A DNA stretch of 64,000 bases from Taklimakanibacter lacteus (GCA_003576695.1 QOZQ01000006.1:186001-250000), one strand, 5' to 3'. Positions 52,196 through 60,448 are shown, counted from the stretch's first letter. Numbers and translations: made by a program. The notes: a model not told the origin generated them from the sequence alone.

Positions 52196-53115
52196 GCGGC
52201 GTTCTCTATGAGCGCGTGGCGCTGATCGGCCTCGGCCTCATCGGCTCATCCCTGAGCCATGTGATGCGCCGCGAGAAGCTTGCCGGCAGGATCGCGGGCT
52301 ATGCCAGGAGTGCCGAGACCCGCGCCACGGCGAAACGCATCGGCCTTGCCGATGAGATCCATGAGAGCGCCGTGGCCGCGGTGAAGGACGCCGATCTCGT
52401 CATCCTGGCGACGCCGGTCGGCGTCTATGGCAAGCTCGCCGAAGAGATCGGCCCGCATTTGAAGGAAGGCGCCACCGTCACCGATGTCGGCTCGGTCAAG
52501 AGCGCCGTGCTGCGCGATGTGGCGCCGCATCTGCCGAAGCATGTGCATTTCATTCCGGGCCATCCGGTGGCGGGCACCGAGCATTCGGGCCCGGAATCCG
52601 GTTTCGCCGAGCTCTTCACCAACAAGTGGTGCATCCTGACACCCCCGCCCGGCGCCGATGCGGCGGCAGTGGCCAGGCTCGAGAAATTCTGGCGCGCCTG
52701 CGGCTCCAATGTCGAGACCATGACGCCCGCGCATCACGACATGGTGCTCGCCATCACCAGCCACCTGCCGCATCTGATCGCCTATAATATCGTGGCGACC
52801 GCCGCCGATATCGAGGATGTGACCAATTCCGAGGTGATCAAGTTCTCGGCCGGCGGCTTTCGCGACTTCACCCGCATCGCCGCCTCCGATCCCACCATGT
52901 GGCGCGATATCTTCCTCAGCAACAAGGAAGCGGTGCTCGAGACTTTGGGCCGCTTCTCCGAGGATCTCTCGGTGCTGCAGCGCGCCATCCGCTGGGGCGA
53001 CGGCGACACGCTGTTCAATCTCTTCACCCGATCGCGCGAAGTGAGGCGCGGCATCATCGCCGCCGGCCAGGAAACCACCGCCCCCGATTTCGGCCGGCAG
53101 CCGGGGAAGAAGTAA
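52192..53115 (+). CDS. tyrC: Prephenate/arogenate dehydrogenase
   Basis: A 307-residue NAD(P)-dependent dehydrogenase of tyrosine synthesis. Rossmann motif [14 protein letters not shown], catalytic His region [18 protein letters not shown] and [17 protein letters not shown]. It is translationally coupled to hisC and ends 21 bases before the family A repeat. No ACT domain follows, so feedback control is not evident from the protein. Confidence 0.93.
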   Translation: MSGVLYERVALIGLGLIGSSLSHVMRREKLAGRIAGYARSAETRATAKRIGLADEIHESAVAAVKDADLVILATPVGVYGKLAEEIGPHLKEGATVTDVGSVKSAVLRDVAPHLPKHVHFIPGHPVAGTEHSGPESGFAELFTNKWCILTPPPGADAAAVARLEKFWRACGSNVETMTPAHHDMVLAITSHLPHLIAYNIVATAADIEDVTNSEVIKFSAGGFRDFTRIAASDPTMWRDIFLSNKEAVLETLGRFSEDLSVLQRAIRWGDGDTLFNLFTRSREVRRGIIAAGQETTAPDFGRQPGKK

Positions 53116-53136
53116 AGCCCTCATTCACTATTCACC

Positions 53137-53292
53137 ATCACCCCGGCGAAAGTGACGGACATGAGGGCAAGGCGTCAGCGTTCTCTAATCCGTCACCCCG
53201 GCGAAAGCCGGGGCCCATTAAATTCGTGAAACGCGAACAGCGACGCCCGGTTGATTCTATTCAGGGGGTCCCGGCTTTCGCCGGGATGACGG
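53137..53292. repeat. Family A repeat between tyrC and the DUF2125 gene
   Basis: The third member of the long direct-repeat subgroup (with 49443 and 50065): CACCCCGGCGAAAGTGACGG, GGCAAGGCGTCAGCGTTCTC, the CCCGGCGAAAGCCGGGG arm and the closing GGGGGTCCCGGCTTTCGCCG. It lies between convergent genes. Confidence 0.9.
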
Positions 53293-53304
53293 GCGAGGGT
53301 ATTT

Positions 53305-54249
53305 TCAGAACACCGGCGGAATATCGGTCAGCTTCACCGGGCCCCAATAGAGCTTTCCGTCCTTGGCGATGAGATCGAGCTTGATGTCGGTCGTCTTGCC
53401 GGGATTGAGGAGGCCGATCATGGTGGTGAGCGTCTGGGCGTCCTTGTCGGGCAGGCCGAAAGTCTGCCTGAGCTCGGCCATCAGCAGATCGAGGCGGTTG
53501 GTGGTGGTCACCAGATTGCCGCTCACCTGGCCTTGCGCATTGAGGCCGACTTCGCCCTTGGCCGTCATCACGAGATCGCCCTTCTTGAGCCTGAGCGTGT
53601 CGACGCCGATGGTCTTGCCGCTCCGCGCGAGGCTGCGCGGCAGGTCGGAATGGAGCGCCGTCATCGGAACCGCGCCGGTGAATTGAGCTTCGTCGAGCGT
53701 GAGCAGCATGCCGGGGCCGAGCAGGATCTCTGCCGTCCTCGCCTCGAGCGCGATGTCGAGCTTGTCGCTGCCCGTGTCGCGCGCGCTGGCCAGCAGATAG
53801 TCGGCGCCGCCGAAGGGCGACGCCTTGAGCTTCGGCAATTCGAGCGAGGCCTGCCAGCTGTGCTCGCCCCAGAAGCGGGCGCTCGCCATGGCGCGCTCAT
53901 GGGTGAAAGTGAGGCCCCGGCTGGTGACCACGGGCCCGTCGAGCAGGGCTGCCGCGCGGTTCGGCATATAGGCCTGCATCACGAAGAGCAGGCGCGCGGC
54001 CACGATCTCATCGCCGTCGACGGTGAGCTTGGGATCGATGCAGTCGCGCTCGAAGCGGAAGGGAAAGCCGCCCCAGTTCTTCGCCTGGCAGGTGAGGCTG
54101 ACGCCCTGGATGTGGGACAGCTCGTTCTCGACCTTGTCGCGCACGAAGCGGGAGCCGGCGAGCCAGTAGATGCACCAGGCGACGATCACGACGAGGATGG
54201 CGAGGAAGGTCAGATAGATCGACCAGGGTCGTTTCGGCAGGGCAGGCAT
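53305..54249 (-). CDS. DUF2125 family membrane-anchored protein
   Basis: A 314-residue protein with an N-terminal transmembrane helix (IYLTFLAILVVIVAWCIYWL) and a large extracytoplasmic beta-rich region of the DUF2125 family. Conserved segments include SRFVRDKVENEL, two cysteines in LTCQAKNWGGFPFRFERDC and LRLKKGDLVMTAKGEVGLN. Family function is unknown; adjacency to tyrC and chaC is common in alphaproteobacteria. It is divergent from chaC with 38 bases between starts. Confidence 0.83.
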   Translation of the reverse strand: MPALPKRPWSIYLTFLAILVVIVAWCIYWLAGSRFVRDKVENELSHIQGVSLTCQAKNWGGFPFRFERDCIDPKLTVDGDEIVAARLLFVMQAYMPNRAAALLDGPVVTSRGLTFTHERAMASARFWGEHSWQASLELPKLKASPFGGADYLLASARDTGSDKLDIALEARTAEILLGPGMLLTLDEAQFTGAVPMTALHSDLPRSLARSGKTIGVDTLRLKKGDLVMTAKGEVGLNAQGQVSGNLVTTTNRLDLLMAELRQTFGLPDKDAQTLTTMIGLLNPGKTTDIKLDLIAKDGKLYWGPVKLTDIPPVF

Positions 54250-54287
54250 TGCGCGGCGTGATCCATTCTGTGTAGACGACGGGCTCC

Positions 54288-54812
54288 ATGCACGAAAATT
54301 GGGTGTTCGGCTACGGGTCTTTGATGTGGAATCCGGGCTTCCGCTTCGCGGAGCGGCGGCGCGCCGTGATCCATGGCTATCACCGGAGCCTGTGCATGCT
54401 GTCGCATATGTATCGCGGCACGCCCGACCGGCCGGGCCTGGTTCTGGGCCTCGATAGCGGCGGCGCCTGCCATGGCATCGCCTTCCGGGTCGCCGATGCG
54501 GACTGGGCCGAGACCAGGGCCTATCTGCATGCGCGCGAGCAGGTGACCTACATGTATCAGGAGCTCGTCAAGCCGGTGCGGCTAATCGGCAATGACGCCC
54601 GCAAGGTGACGGCGCTGTTCTATGGGGTGAACCGCACGCACCGGCAATATGCCGGGCATCTCAGCCTCGCGGACCAGCTCCATTATGTGCGCCAGGGCCA
54701 CGGCCAGTCGGGCTCCTGCGTCGACTATGTGCAGAGCACGGTGCGGCATCTGCGCGAGGAAGGCATTCGCGACCATCCGCTGGAGAAGCTCGTCCATGCG
54801 CTTCGCATATAA
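54288..54812 (+). CDS. ChaC-like gamma-glutamylcyclotransferase
   Basis: A 174-residue cytosolic enzyme that cleaves glutathione to 5-oxoproline and Cys-Gly. The substrate motif is WVFGYGSLMWNPGF at the N-terminus, followed by AYLHAREQVTYMYQE, which contains the catalytic Glu-type residue, and YAGHLSLADQLHYVRQGHGQSGSC. Length is that of bacterial ChaC. Confidence 0.88.
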   Translation: MHENWVFGYGSLMWNPGFRFAERRRAVIHGYHRSLCMLSHMYRGTPDRPGLVLGLDSGGACHGIAFRVADADWAETRAYLHAREQVTYMYQELVKPVRLIGNDARKVTALFYGVNRTHRQYAGHLSLADQLHYVRQGHGQSGSCVDYVQSTVRHLREEGIRDHPLEKLVHALRI

Positions 54813-54827
54813 CCTTGCAAAAATTAA

Positions 54828-54853
54828 GAGGGCGGAACATGCATCCCGCCCTC
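54828..54853 (+). terminator. Hairpin behind chaC
   Basis: The stem GAGGGCGG / CCGCCCTC lies 15 bases after the chaC stop with a 10-base loop. No T-run follows, so the assignment rests on position. Confidence 0.5.
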
Positions 54854-54856
54854 CTA

Positions 54857-54969
54857 GATCACGATCACTTCAGGTCGTTTCGACCTGAAGTGATAAACGT
54901 GATCGGAATCTTAGGTTTAGCGCGTGATCGAACGGAAAACCGGTAACCACTTTTCCTGATCACGCGCTA
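54857..54969. repeat. Mosaic palindromic element (rhizobial RIME/BIME-like)
   Basis: It is made of a 14-bp perfect hairpin (ATCACTTCAGGTCG / CGACCTGAAGTGAT, 54864-54894) nested in outer GATCACG / CGTGATC arms, followed by a second inverted pair (TAGCGCGTGATC / GATCACGCGCTA, 54918-54969) that encloses AACGGAAAACCGG. Interspersed elements of similar make-up are known from Rhizobiales. It fills the 191-base gap after chaC and has no reading frame. Confidence 0.75.
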
Positions 54970-55003
54970 GCTACGCAGAACTCAACTGACTTGATTTATG
55001 AAA

Positions 55004-55402
55004 TTATGCAGCGAGCCGGACCGGCTCGTTGACGGGCATGGGAGCGCCCACCTTGAGCGCCGCATGGAGGTCGTTGGCGATCACCCGCGCCTCCTCATCG
55101 TTGCGGCTCAGCAGATGGACATGGATCTCATTGGCGCCGAGATCGCGCCAGTGGCTCGCACCCTCGGCCGCGATATTGATGTCCCACAGGCCGGCGAAGC
55201 GCCCGGCGCCCAGCACGGTGCGGATGGTGCCGACCCGGCGCACCGCGAGGAAGACCGCGCCCGGCAGCGGCGGGCATTTGTCGGGCGAATAGACGGAATG
55301 GATGTAGCGGCGCCCGGATGCCCCATGCCAGTACCAGAAGGCTGGCTCGGTCTCGGTGCCGCCGGAGAAGGGAATCTGAAGGGGCGTTCCATGAATTAAC
55401 AT
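55004..55402 (-). CDS. Uncharacterised protein under a LexA-type box
   Basis: A 132-residue protein with no family that I recognise. Aromatic-rich N-terminal third (PAFWYWHGASGRRYIHSVYS), then a beta/alpha part with GANEIHVHLLSRNDEEARVI and AALKVGAPMPVNEPV. There is no signal peptide. The start ATG at 55402 is not preceded by a ribosome site, but is 2 bases from a GTTC-N7-GTTC box and about 6 bases from a -10 hexamer, so the message may be leaderless. It lies 52 bases after nrdJ on the same strand with its own promoter. Confidence 0.75.
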   Translation of the reverse strand: MLIHGTPLQIPFSGGTETEPAFWYWHGASGRRYIHSVYSPDKCPPLPGAVFLAVRRVGTIRTVLGAGRFAGLWDINIAAEGASHWRDLGANEIHVHLLSRNDEEARVIANDLHAALKVGAPMPVNEPVRLAA

Positions 55403-55403
55403 G

Positions 55404-55437
55404 GAACAAAGATAGAACAAATGACCTCAGCTGTCAA
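55404..55437 (-). promoter_or_regulatory. Promoter with an alphaproteobacterial LexA (SOS) box
   Basis: On the minus strand, a -35 TTGACA (55432-55437), a 17-base spacer and a -10 TATCTT (55409-55414) overlap GTTCTATCTTTGTTC (55404-55418), an exact GTTC-N7-GTTC. That direct repeat is the LexA site of Rhizobium- and Rhodobacter-type alphaproteobacteria. Transcription would start at about the A of the ATG at 55402. Confidence 0.75.
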
Positions 55438-55454
55438 TCACGATCTGATGGCCA

Positions 55455-58400
55455 TCAGCTGCATTTCGAATAGCCGCAGCTGAGGCAGGTCGAGCAGCCC
55501 TCCTGGAACACGAGCGCCGCCTCGCCGCAGCGCGGGCATTGCGCCGCGCGCGTGCCGTCATTGACGGCGAGCGCCAGGCCCGGCTTCGCATCCTCCTTGA
55601 GGAAGCCCGTATCGATCATATGCCGCTCGATCACCCCGCCGATGGCGGCCAAGAGGCTCGGCACATAGCGGCCCTCCATCCATTGGCCGCCCCTCGGATC
55701 GAACACCGCTTTCAGCTCCTCGACCACGAAGGAGACATCGCCGCCGCGCCGGAACACCGCCGAGATCATGCGCGTCAGCGCCACCGTCCAGGCGAAATGC
55801 TCCATGTTCTTCGAGTTGATGAAGATCTCGAAGGGACGCCGGCGGCCATCCTGCAGGATGTCGTTGATGGTGATGTAGATGGCATGATCGGAATCGGCCC
55901 ATTTGAGCTTGTAGGTGAAGCCCGGCAGCACCTCATGGCGCGCCAGGGGCTGCTTCATGTAGATGACCTCGCCCTGGTCGCGCAGGAGCACCGGATCGCG
56001 CACGGCTTCGAGCGGCAGCGCCGCCTGCACCGGTCCGGCCTTGGCCGGCTCGCTTAGCGACAGCACCGAGCCCGTCACCTCATTCGGCCGGAAGGTGGTG
56101 CAGCCCTTGAGGCCCTGCTCATAGGCTTCGAGATAGACCGCCTTGAAGGCCTCGAAGGAAAGATCGGGCGGGCAGTTGATCGTCTTCGAGATCGATGAAT
56201 CGATATGAGGCTGGATCGCCGCCTGCATCACGAGATGCTCGTGGGGGTTAAGATCATTGGTGGTGGCGAAGGACGCAGGCAGCGGCGTGTCCTCGCCTTT
56301 GAGGCCGCGCCACAGGCGCGCCGCATAGTCCTCGACCTTCTGGGTGATGCGCTCGCCATTGGGCTGCAGCACCTTGCGCTCATAGGCGATCGAGAAGATG
56401 GGCTCGATGCCGCTCGATACATTGCCGGCGAAGAGCGAGATGGTGCCGGTCGGCGCGATCGAGGTCAGGAGCGCATTGCGGATGCCGTCCTTGCCGATGG
56501 CCTTGCGGATATCCTCGTCGAGCCCCCGCACATGGCCGCTCGCGAGATAGGCTTGTCTGTCATAGAGCGGAAAGGCGCCCTTCTCGCGCGCCAGCGCAGA
56601 GCTTGCGAGATATGCGAGGCGCTCGATCTCGGCCATCCAGGCCTTGGCCTGCCGTGCCGCCTCATCGCTGCCATAGCGCAGCCCGCACATGGCGAGCGCA
56701 TCGGCAAGCCCGGTGAGGCCGAGCCCGATGCGCCGCTTCGACAGCGCCTCCTTGCGCTGCTCGGGCAATGGATAGTTCGAGACATCGACGACATTGTCCA
56801 TGAAGCGCACCGCGAGCGGCACGATGCGCTGAAGCTCGGCCGCATCGAGGCGCGCTTCATCCGTGAACGGATCAATGACCAGGGCCGCTAGATTGACCGA
56901 GCCGAGGAGGCACGCGCCATAGGGCGGAAGTGGCTGTTCGCCGCAATTATGCGCCCACAGGCCGTTGGCATCGAAGGCGTTGAGGCCGGGAATGGCGGCA
57001 TCGAAAACCTCTGCCTCCCCGTGAGACTCAAGACTCTCTATCGTCGCCACGTAGGACTCGCGATTGAGAGCCCTTTTGTAGCTCTGAAGAAGTTGCTTGA
57101 GTCTCGTGCGCTTATCGCGATCGGCGAAACCAACTCGTTGCGCAAAGAGAGCGATATTCTCATTCGCAATGACAAGTTCATGCTGCGGCCGCGTGGCGTA
57201 TTCCCTGGACGAGCCTTTGCCGTCAGGCAGAACAGCTATGCCCGCTACCCTGCGATCCCTATAGATAACGCTCATGATGCCGAGTCGCGCCAGCATGCGC
57301 TGAGCGGCGGTGAGACGTGGAAGATCGCTTTGCGCAAGGCGGATGCTGACGCCTTTGGTTTGACTGCCCTGCACACTGCCATCCGTATCGAAGAGCCCCC
57401 GCAGGAAACCGGCATGAAAAGCGCGAGAACGCTTTTCCATCAAAGGCGTAATGTTCTTGCTACGTACAGCTAGCCCATGGGCGTGCGCGAGCTTCTTAAG
57501 GGCCGAGGTCGAGAGTCGGAATTCACCCCGACCTTCGATCGCCATCCAACCGGTGAAATCGACGCGATGTGGCAATAACTTCGCGGCGGCAAGCGCAGCC
57601 GACATGATACCTTCGACACCCGGCCGCTCGAACCCGCCGCCAACGGCCTCTTTCCCCGGCCAGACAGAGAGAACGGCCTTATCGTCTTTGAGCACGCCAT
57701 CTCCGATGAGAAGCCCCAGCAGATAGCCTTCAGCCTCATCGCGCTGAGCTTCACCAACATCACCCCAATCGGGCGCGTCGCGGTGATCGTGCAGAAAGAT
57801 CTTATCTCCCGTCTTTAGCGAGGAAGCCTCGACCCACTGCCATGCATGGAGAGCGGGGCCAGGTGCTACGGCCTTCATGATCAGATGGTTTGACGTAAGA
57901 CTCAGGGCGAAACCTTCACGCGTCTGAAGCTTTACCACCGGCTTGACGCCTTGCGAGAAGAAGCCGCGGTCATCGCTTGGCCAGGGCGCGCCATTGGCAA
58001 TGGCCGTGAAGGGCTTGCATTGGAGATCGGCGATCTGGCGCGGACCTTCCGTGGTCATGATCCAGCTGTCGGCGGTGAGACATGGATTTGTAGCCTGGAT
58101 CGTCTCGCAATAAGCGAGATTGTTCTCCCGGTTGATGCGGTCGATGAAGATGACGCCGGGCTCGGCATAGTCATAGGTCGAGCGCATGATCTGCTCCCAC
58201 AGCGCGCGGGCGCGGATCGTCCTGTAGGTCTGGCCGGCGAAGACCAGCGGCCAGTCCTTGTCTTCCTTCACCGCCGTCATGAAATCGTCGGTGACCAGCA
58301 CCGAGAGATTGAACATGCGCAGGCGCCTGGGGTCGGCCTTGGCGGCGATGAAATCCTCGATATCGGGATGATCGCAGCGCAAGGTGCCCATCATGGCGCC

Positions 58401-58901
58401 ACGCCTGGAGCCCGCCGACATGATGGTGCGGCACATCGCATCCCACACATCCATGAAGCTCAAGGGTCCCGAGGCATCGGCGCCCACCCCCTTCACCGCC
58501 GCGCCCTTGGGTCGAAGCGTCGAGAAATCCATGCCGACGCCGCCGCCCTGCTGCATGGTGAGGGCCGCTTCCTTCAGCGCATCGAAGATGCCGGAGAGCG
58601 AGTCATCGATAGTGCCCATCACGAAGCAGTTGAAGAGGGTGACAGTGCGGGCCGTGCCGGCGCCTGAGAGGATGCGCCCGGCGGGCAAGAAGCGGTAATC
58701 CTTGAGCAGGCCTTCGAACGCAGCCGCCCATCTGGTGCGCTCGGCCGGCTTCTCGGCCTCGGCAACGGCTTTCGCCACGCGCCGCCAGCTCGCTTCCACG
58801 CTCTCATCGACCGCCGAGCCGTCCGGCTTCTTGAAGCGGTATTTCATGTCCCAGATCTCAGCCGAGATCGGATCCAGATAATGGGGCTGGGCTTGGGGCA
58901 T
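55455..58901 (-). CDS. nrdJ: Adenosylcobalamin-dependent (class II) ribonucleotide reductase, intein-containing
   Basis: Makes deoxyribonucleotides using the adenosylcobalamin radical. The precursor is 1148 residues; 769 remain after removal of a 379-residue intein at residues 274-652. Extein features are the N-terminal GAGTARTVTLFNCFVMG, MQQGGGVGMDFSTLRPKG, the catalytic NPCGEQPLPPYGACLLGS that is split by the intein, and TGTISLFAGNVSSGIEP. A C-terminal zinc ribbon with CPRC and CLSCGYSKC follows. The start ATG at 58901 has a -10 TATAAT nearby; an in-frame extension upstream overlaps the toxin gene and promoters, and is rejected. The cofactor is made by the adenosyltransferase at 29556. Confidence 0.94.
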   Translation of the reverse strand: MPQAQPHYLDPISAEIWDMKYRFKKPDGSAVDESVEASWRRVAKAVAEAEKPAERTRWAAAFEGLLKDYRFLPAGRILSGAGTARTVTLFNCFVMGTIDDSLSGIFDALKEAALTMQQGGGVGMDFSTLRPKGAAVKGVGADASGPLSFMDVWDAMCRTIMSAGSRRGAMMGTLRCDHPDIEDFIAAKADPRRLRMFNLSVLVTDDFMTAVKEDKDWPLVFAGQTYRTIRARALWEQIMRSTYDYAEPGVIFIDRINRENNLAYCETIQATNPCLTADSWIMTTEGPRQIADLQCKPFTAIANGAPWPSDDRGFFSQGVKPVVKLQTREGFALSLTSNHLIMKAVAPGPALHAWQWVEASSLKTGDKIFLHDHRDAPDWGDVGEAQRDEAEGYLLGLLIGDGVLKDDKAVLSVWPGKEAVGGGFERPGVEGIMSAALAAAKLLPHRVDFTGWMAIEGRGEFRLSTSALKKLAHAHGLAVRSKNITPLMEKRSRAFHAGFLRGLFDTDGSVQGSQTKGVSIRLAQSDLPRLTAAQRMLARLGIMSVIYRDRRVAGIAVLPDGKGSSREYATRPQHELVIANENIALFAQRVGFADRDKRTRLKQLLQSYKRALNRESYVATIESLESHGEAEVFDAAIPGLNAFDANGLWAHNCGEQPLPPYGACLLGSVNLAALVIDPFTDEARLDAAELQRIVPLAVRFMDNVVDVSNYPLPEQRKEALSKRRIGLGLTGLADALAMCGLRYGSDEAARQAKAWMAEIERLAYLASSALAREKGAFPLYDRQAYLASGHVRGLDEDIRKAIGKDGIRNALLTSIAPTGTISLFAGNVSSGIEPIFSIAYERKVLQPNGERITQKVEDYAARLWRGLKGEDTPLPASFATTNDLNPHEHLVMQAAIQPHIDSSISKTINCPPDLSFEAFKAVYLEAYEQGLKGCTTFRPNEVTGSVLSLSEPAKAGPVQAALPLEAVRDPVLLRDQGEVIYMKQPLARHEVLPGFTYKLKWADSDHAIYITINDILQDGRRRPFEIFINSKNMEHFAWTVALTRMISAVFRRGGDVSFVVEELKAVFDPRGGQWMEGRYVPSLLAAIGGVIERHMIDTGFLKEDAKPGLALAVNDGTRAAQCPRCGEAALVFQEGCSTCLSCGYSKCS
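56946..58082 (-). other. Intein with LAGLIDADG homing endonuclease in NrdJ
   Basis: It starts with Cys1 in the block CLTADSWIMTTEGPRQIADL and ends LWAHN before the extein Cys. Splicing block B is SLTSNHLIMK, the Thr-His pair being catalytic. The C-terminal block carries AFDANGLWAHN with the penultimate His and terminal Asn. Two dodecapeptides, YLLGLLIGDGVL and FLRGLFDTDGSV, carry the acidic residues of a LAGLIDADG endonuclease, so homing may be active. GC content is clearly lower than in the exteins, a sign of transfer. All residues needed for splicing appear intact. Confidence 0.93.
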
Positions 58902-58921
58902 TGGGTTACTCGCTGACAGAC

Positions 58922-58949
58922 GGAACACCCCATTATATAGTATTGTTCC
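58922..58949 (-). promoter_or_regulatory. nrdJ promoter with NrdR-like box
   Basis: A perfect TATAAT (58932-58937 on the plus strand reads ATTATA) with a weak -35 (TGTCCA) 17 bases upstream. It overlaps an interrupted dyad GGAACA...TGTTCC (58922-58927 and 58944-58949) whose centre, ACTATATAATG, resembles half of the NrdR consensus. NrdR repression of ribonucleotide reductase genes at this place is known; assignment here is inferred. Confidence 0.5.
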
Positions 58950-58980
58950 CGTTTTGGACATGCCTGTTTTAGGGGTATAG

Positions 58981-59009
58981 TTGCCAGTTAATACAAAATT
59001 TTGTATAAG
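58981..59009 (+). promoter_or_regulatory. Promoter and operator of the HigBA-type toxin-antitoxin operon
   Basis: A -35 TTGCCA (58981-58986), a 17-base spacer and a -10 TATAAG (59004-59009). Within it lies the perfect 16-bp palindrome ATACAAAATTTTGTAT (58991-59006), placed to block polymerase. Antitoxins of this class bind such palindromes to repress their own operon. Confidence 0.7.
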
Positions 59010-59023
59010 ATGGAGCGCGAGCC

Positions 59024-59356
59024 TTGACGAAGGATGTTGTCTTCCGTGGAAGCACTCTCGATGACCTACGTGCCTTCCCAGGTTCGGCAAGGCGCAAGGC
59101 CGGTTATCAGCTGGATCACGTGCAGAATGGCCGTGAGCCGGACGATTGGAGACCAATGAATTCAATCGGCCAAGGTGTACAGGAGATCAGGATAAAGGAC
59201 GTCACTGGCGCCTTTCGGGTCATCTACGTGGCGAAGCTTGCTGATGCCGTTCATGTGCTGCATTGCTTCCAGAAGAAGACGGAGAAAACCAGCAAGGTCG
59301 ATCTCGAACTCGCTACCAGACGTTATCGCGAACTGCTGCAGGAACTGAGCCGATGA
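59024..59356 (+). CDS. Type II toxin of the RelE/HigB family (phage-derived Gp49-like)
   Basis: A 110-residue probable ribosome-dependent mRNA endonuclease. It matches the Gp49/DUF891 type: VFRGSTLDDLRAFPGSARRKAG, then IKDVTGAFRVIYVAK and VLHCFQKKTEKTSKVDLELA, with the Arg and His/Lys residues typical of the group. The start is TTG at 59024, with GGAG at 59012. It overlaps the antitoxin start by 4 bases and precedes it, the toxin-first order of higBA. Confidence 0.85.
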   Translation: MTKDVVFRGSTLDDLRAFPGSARRKAGYQLDHVQNGREPDDWRPMNSIGQGVQEIRIKDVTGAFRVIYVAKLADAVHVLHCFQKKTEKTSKVDLELATRRYRELLQELSR

Positions 59357-59634
59357 GCAACGAACGTTTTGAAAGCATCTGGGACGCAATCAGCGATACT
59401 CCCGCCGAGGCAGAAAACATGAAGCTTCGCTCGGCGTTGATGATGGCGCTCAAGGACCATATCGCCGCAAAAGGCCTTAGCCAGGCTGAAGCGGCCAAAT
59501 TGTTCGGCGTGACCCAGCCACGTATCTCGGACCTGATGCGCGGCAAGATCGATCTCTTTGGTCTCGATACTTTGGTCAACATGGTGGCTGCGGCCGGCAT
59601 GCGCGTCGAGATGAATATCGAGAAGGCGGCTTGA
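59353..59634 (+). CDS. XRE/HTH antitoxin (HigA-like)
   Basis: A 93-residue antitoxin with a helix-turn-helix at residues ~38-75 (LSQAEAAKLFGVTQPRISDLMRGK, in two parts) preceded by an acidic toxin-binding N-terminus. Its ATG overlaps the toxin stop (ATGA). It neutralises the toxin and, by the palindrome at 58991-59006, probably represses the operon. Confidence 0.87.
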   Translation: MSNERFESIWDAISDTPAEAENMKLRSALMMALKDHIAAKGLSQAEAAKLFGVTQPRISDLMRGKIDLFGLDTLVNMVAAAGMRVEMNIEKAA

Positions 59635-59654
59635 GCCTGCCCCCTAAAACGCAA

Positions 59655-59679
59655 AACCCCGAGCCGAAGCCCGGGGGTT
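59655..59679 (+). terminator. Hairpin behind the antitoxin gene
   Basis: Short stem AACCCC / GGGGTT with GCC-rich inside, 21 bases after the stop codon. There is no T-run; support is weak. Confidence 0.35.
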
Positions 59680-59754
59680 GCTAGCGGCGTACCGCATTGC
59701 GTTGACGAAATGATATATACCGAAACAGCACCAAAATGTCAAGGCTGAGCGGGC

Positions 59755-60417
59755 ATGCTGAGAGCGGCATTCTATTACGACGGATTCAATTTATACCACG
59801 CAATCAATGACTTGGGTGAGCCCTATCTCAAATGGTGCAATCTCTGGGAGCTGGCCGAGCGTCTGATCCCGAAGCAGACGGAAGAGCTCGTGAAAGTGGT
59901 CTTCTGCACCGCTTTCTATCCGGGCGATGAGCGCAAGAAATGGCGCCACCAGCAATATCTGAACGCATTGGAGAATGTCGGGGTGACGACCGTCAAAGGC
60001 CACTATGCCCATGAGCATTCGAGCTGCAGCCACTGCAAGCGGACCTGGAAGCAGCCGACCGAGAAGGAGACTGATATCAACGTCGCGCTGAGTGTCATCG
60101 TCGATGCCCAGGATGACGTTTTCGACCGCGCCTATCTGGTCACCGCCGACTCGGACCAGGCCGCGACCGCCCGCATGTTCAGGGACCGGTTCCCGCAGAA
60201 GCAGCTGATCACCGTCGCACCGCCAGGCCGCAACTTCTCCGTCGACATTGCCCGCTATACGCAAGGCAACCGGCTCGCCATCACCAAGGATCATCTCGAC
60301 TGGACGGTGTTCCCGGCCATCGTCATGCAGGGCACCAACGCATCGGGCCGACGACCGCGCGAATATGACCCGCCGGAATGGTGGGTTCACCCGCGCGATC
60401 GGGCGCCCCCGGGGTGA
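59755..60417 (+). CDS. NYN-domain ribonuclease-like protein (LabA/DUF88 type)
   Basis: A 220-residue PIN-like NYN-domain protein. The motifs are AFYYDGFNLYHAIND at the N-terminus, KETDINVALSVIVDA near residue 105 and AYLVTADSDQAATARMF near residue 130, giving four acidic residues for metal binding. A CSHCKRTW knuckle (two Cys) sits before the second motif. Members are RNases, often close to toxin or defence genes. It lies between two toxin-antitoxin pairs and may be part of a defence-like set. Its start has no strong ribosome site. Confidence 0.8.
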   Translation: MLRAAFYYDGFNLYHAINDLGEPYLKWCNLWELAERLIPKQTEELVKVVFCTAFYPGDERKKWRHQQYLNALENVGVTTVKGHYAHEHSSCSHCKRTWKQPTEKETDINVALSVIVDAQDDVFDRAYLVTADSDQAATARMFRDRFPQKQLITVAPPGRNFSVDIARYTQGNRLAITKDHLDWTVFPAIVMQGTNASGRRPREYDPPEWWVHPRDRAPPG

Positions 60418-60448
60418 AAGGACAGCGAGCCAGTTTGAACGGCTGATC

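Noticed and set aside
58902-58980. Cobalamin riboswitch before nrdJ
   Set aside because: The leader is too short and lacks the B12-box; the adenosyltransferase gene has none visible either.
58902-59165. N-terminal extension of nrdJ
   Set aside because: It reads through promoters, the toxin operator and the toxin gene on the other strand; the conserved protein begins at 58901.
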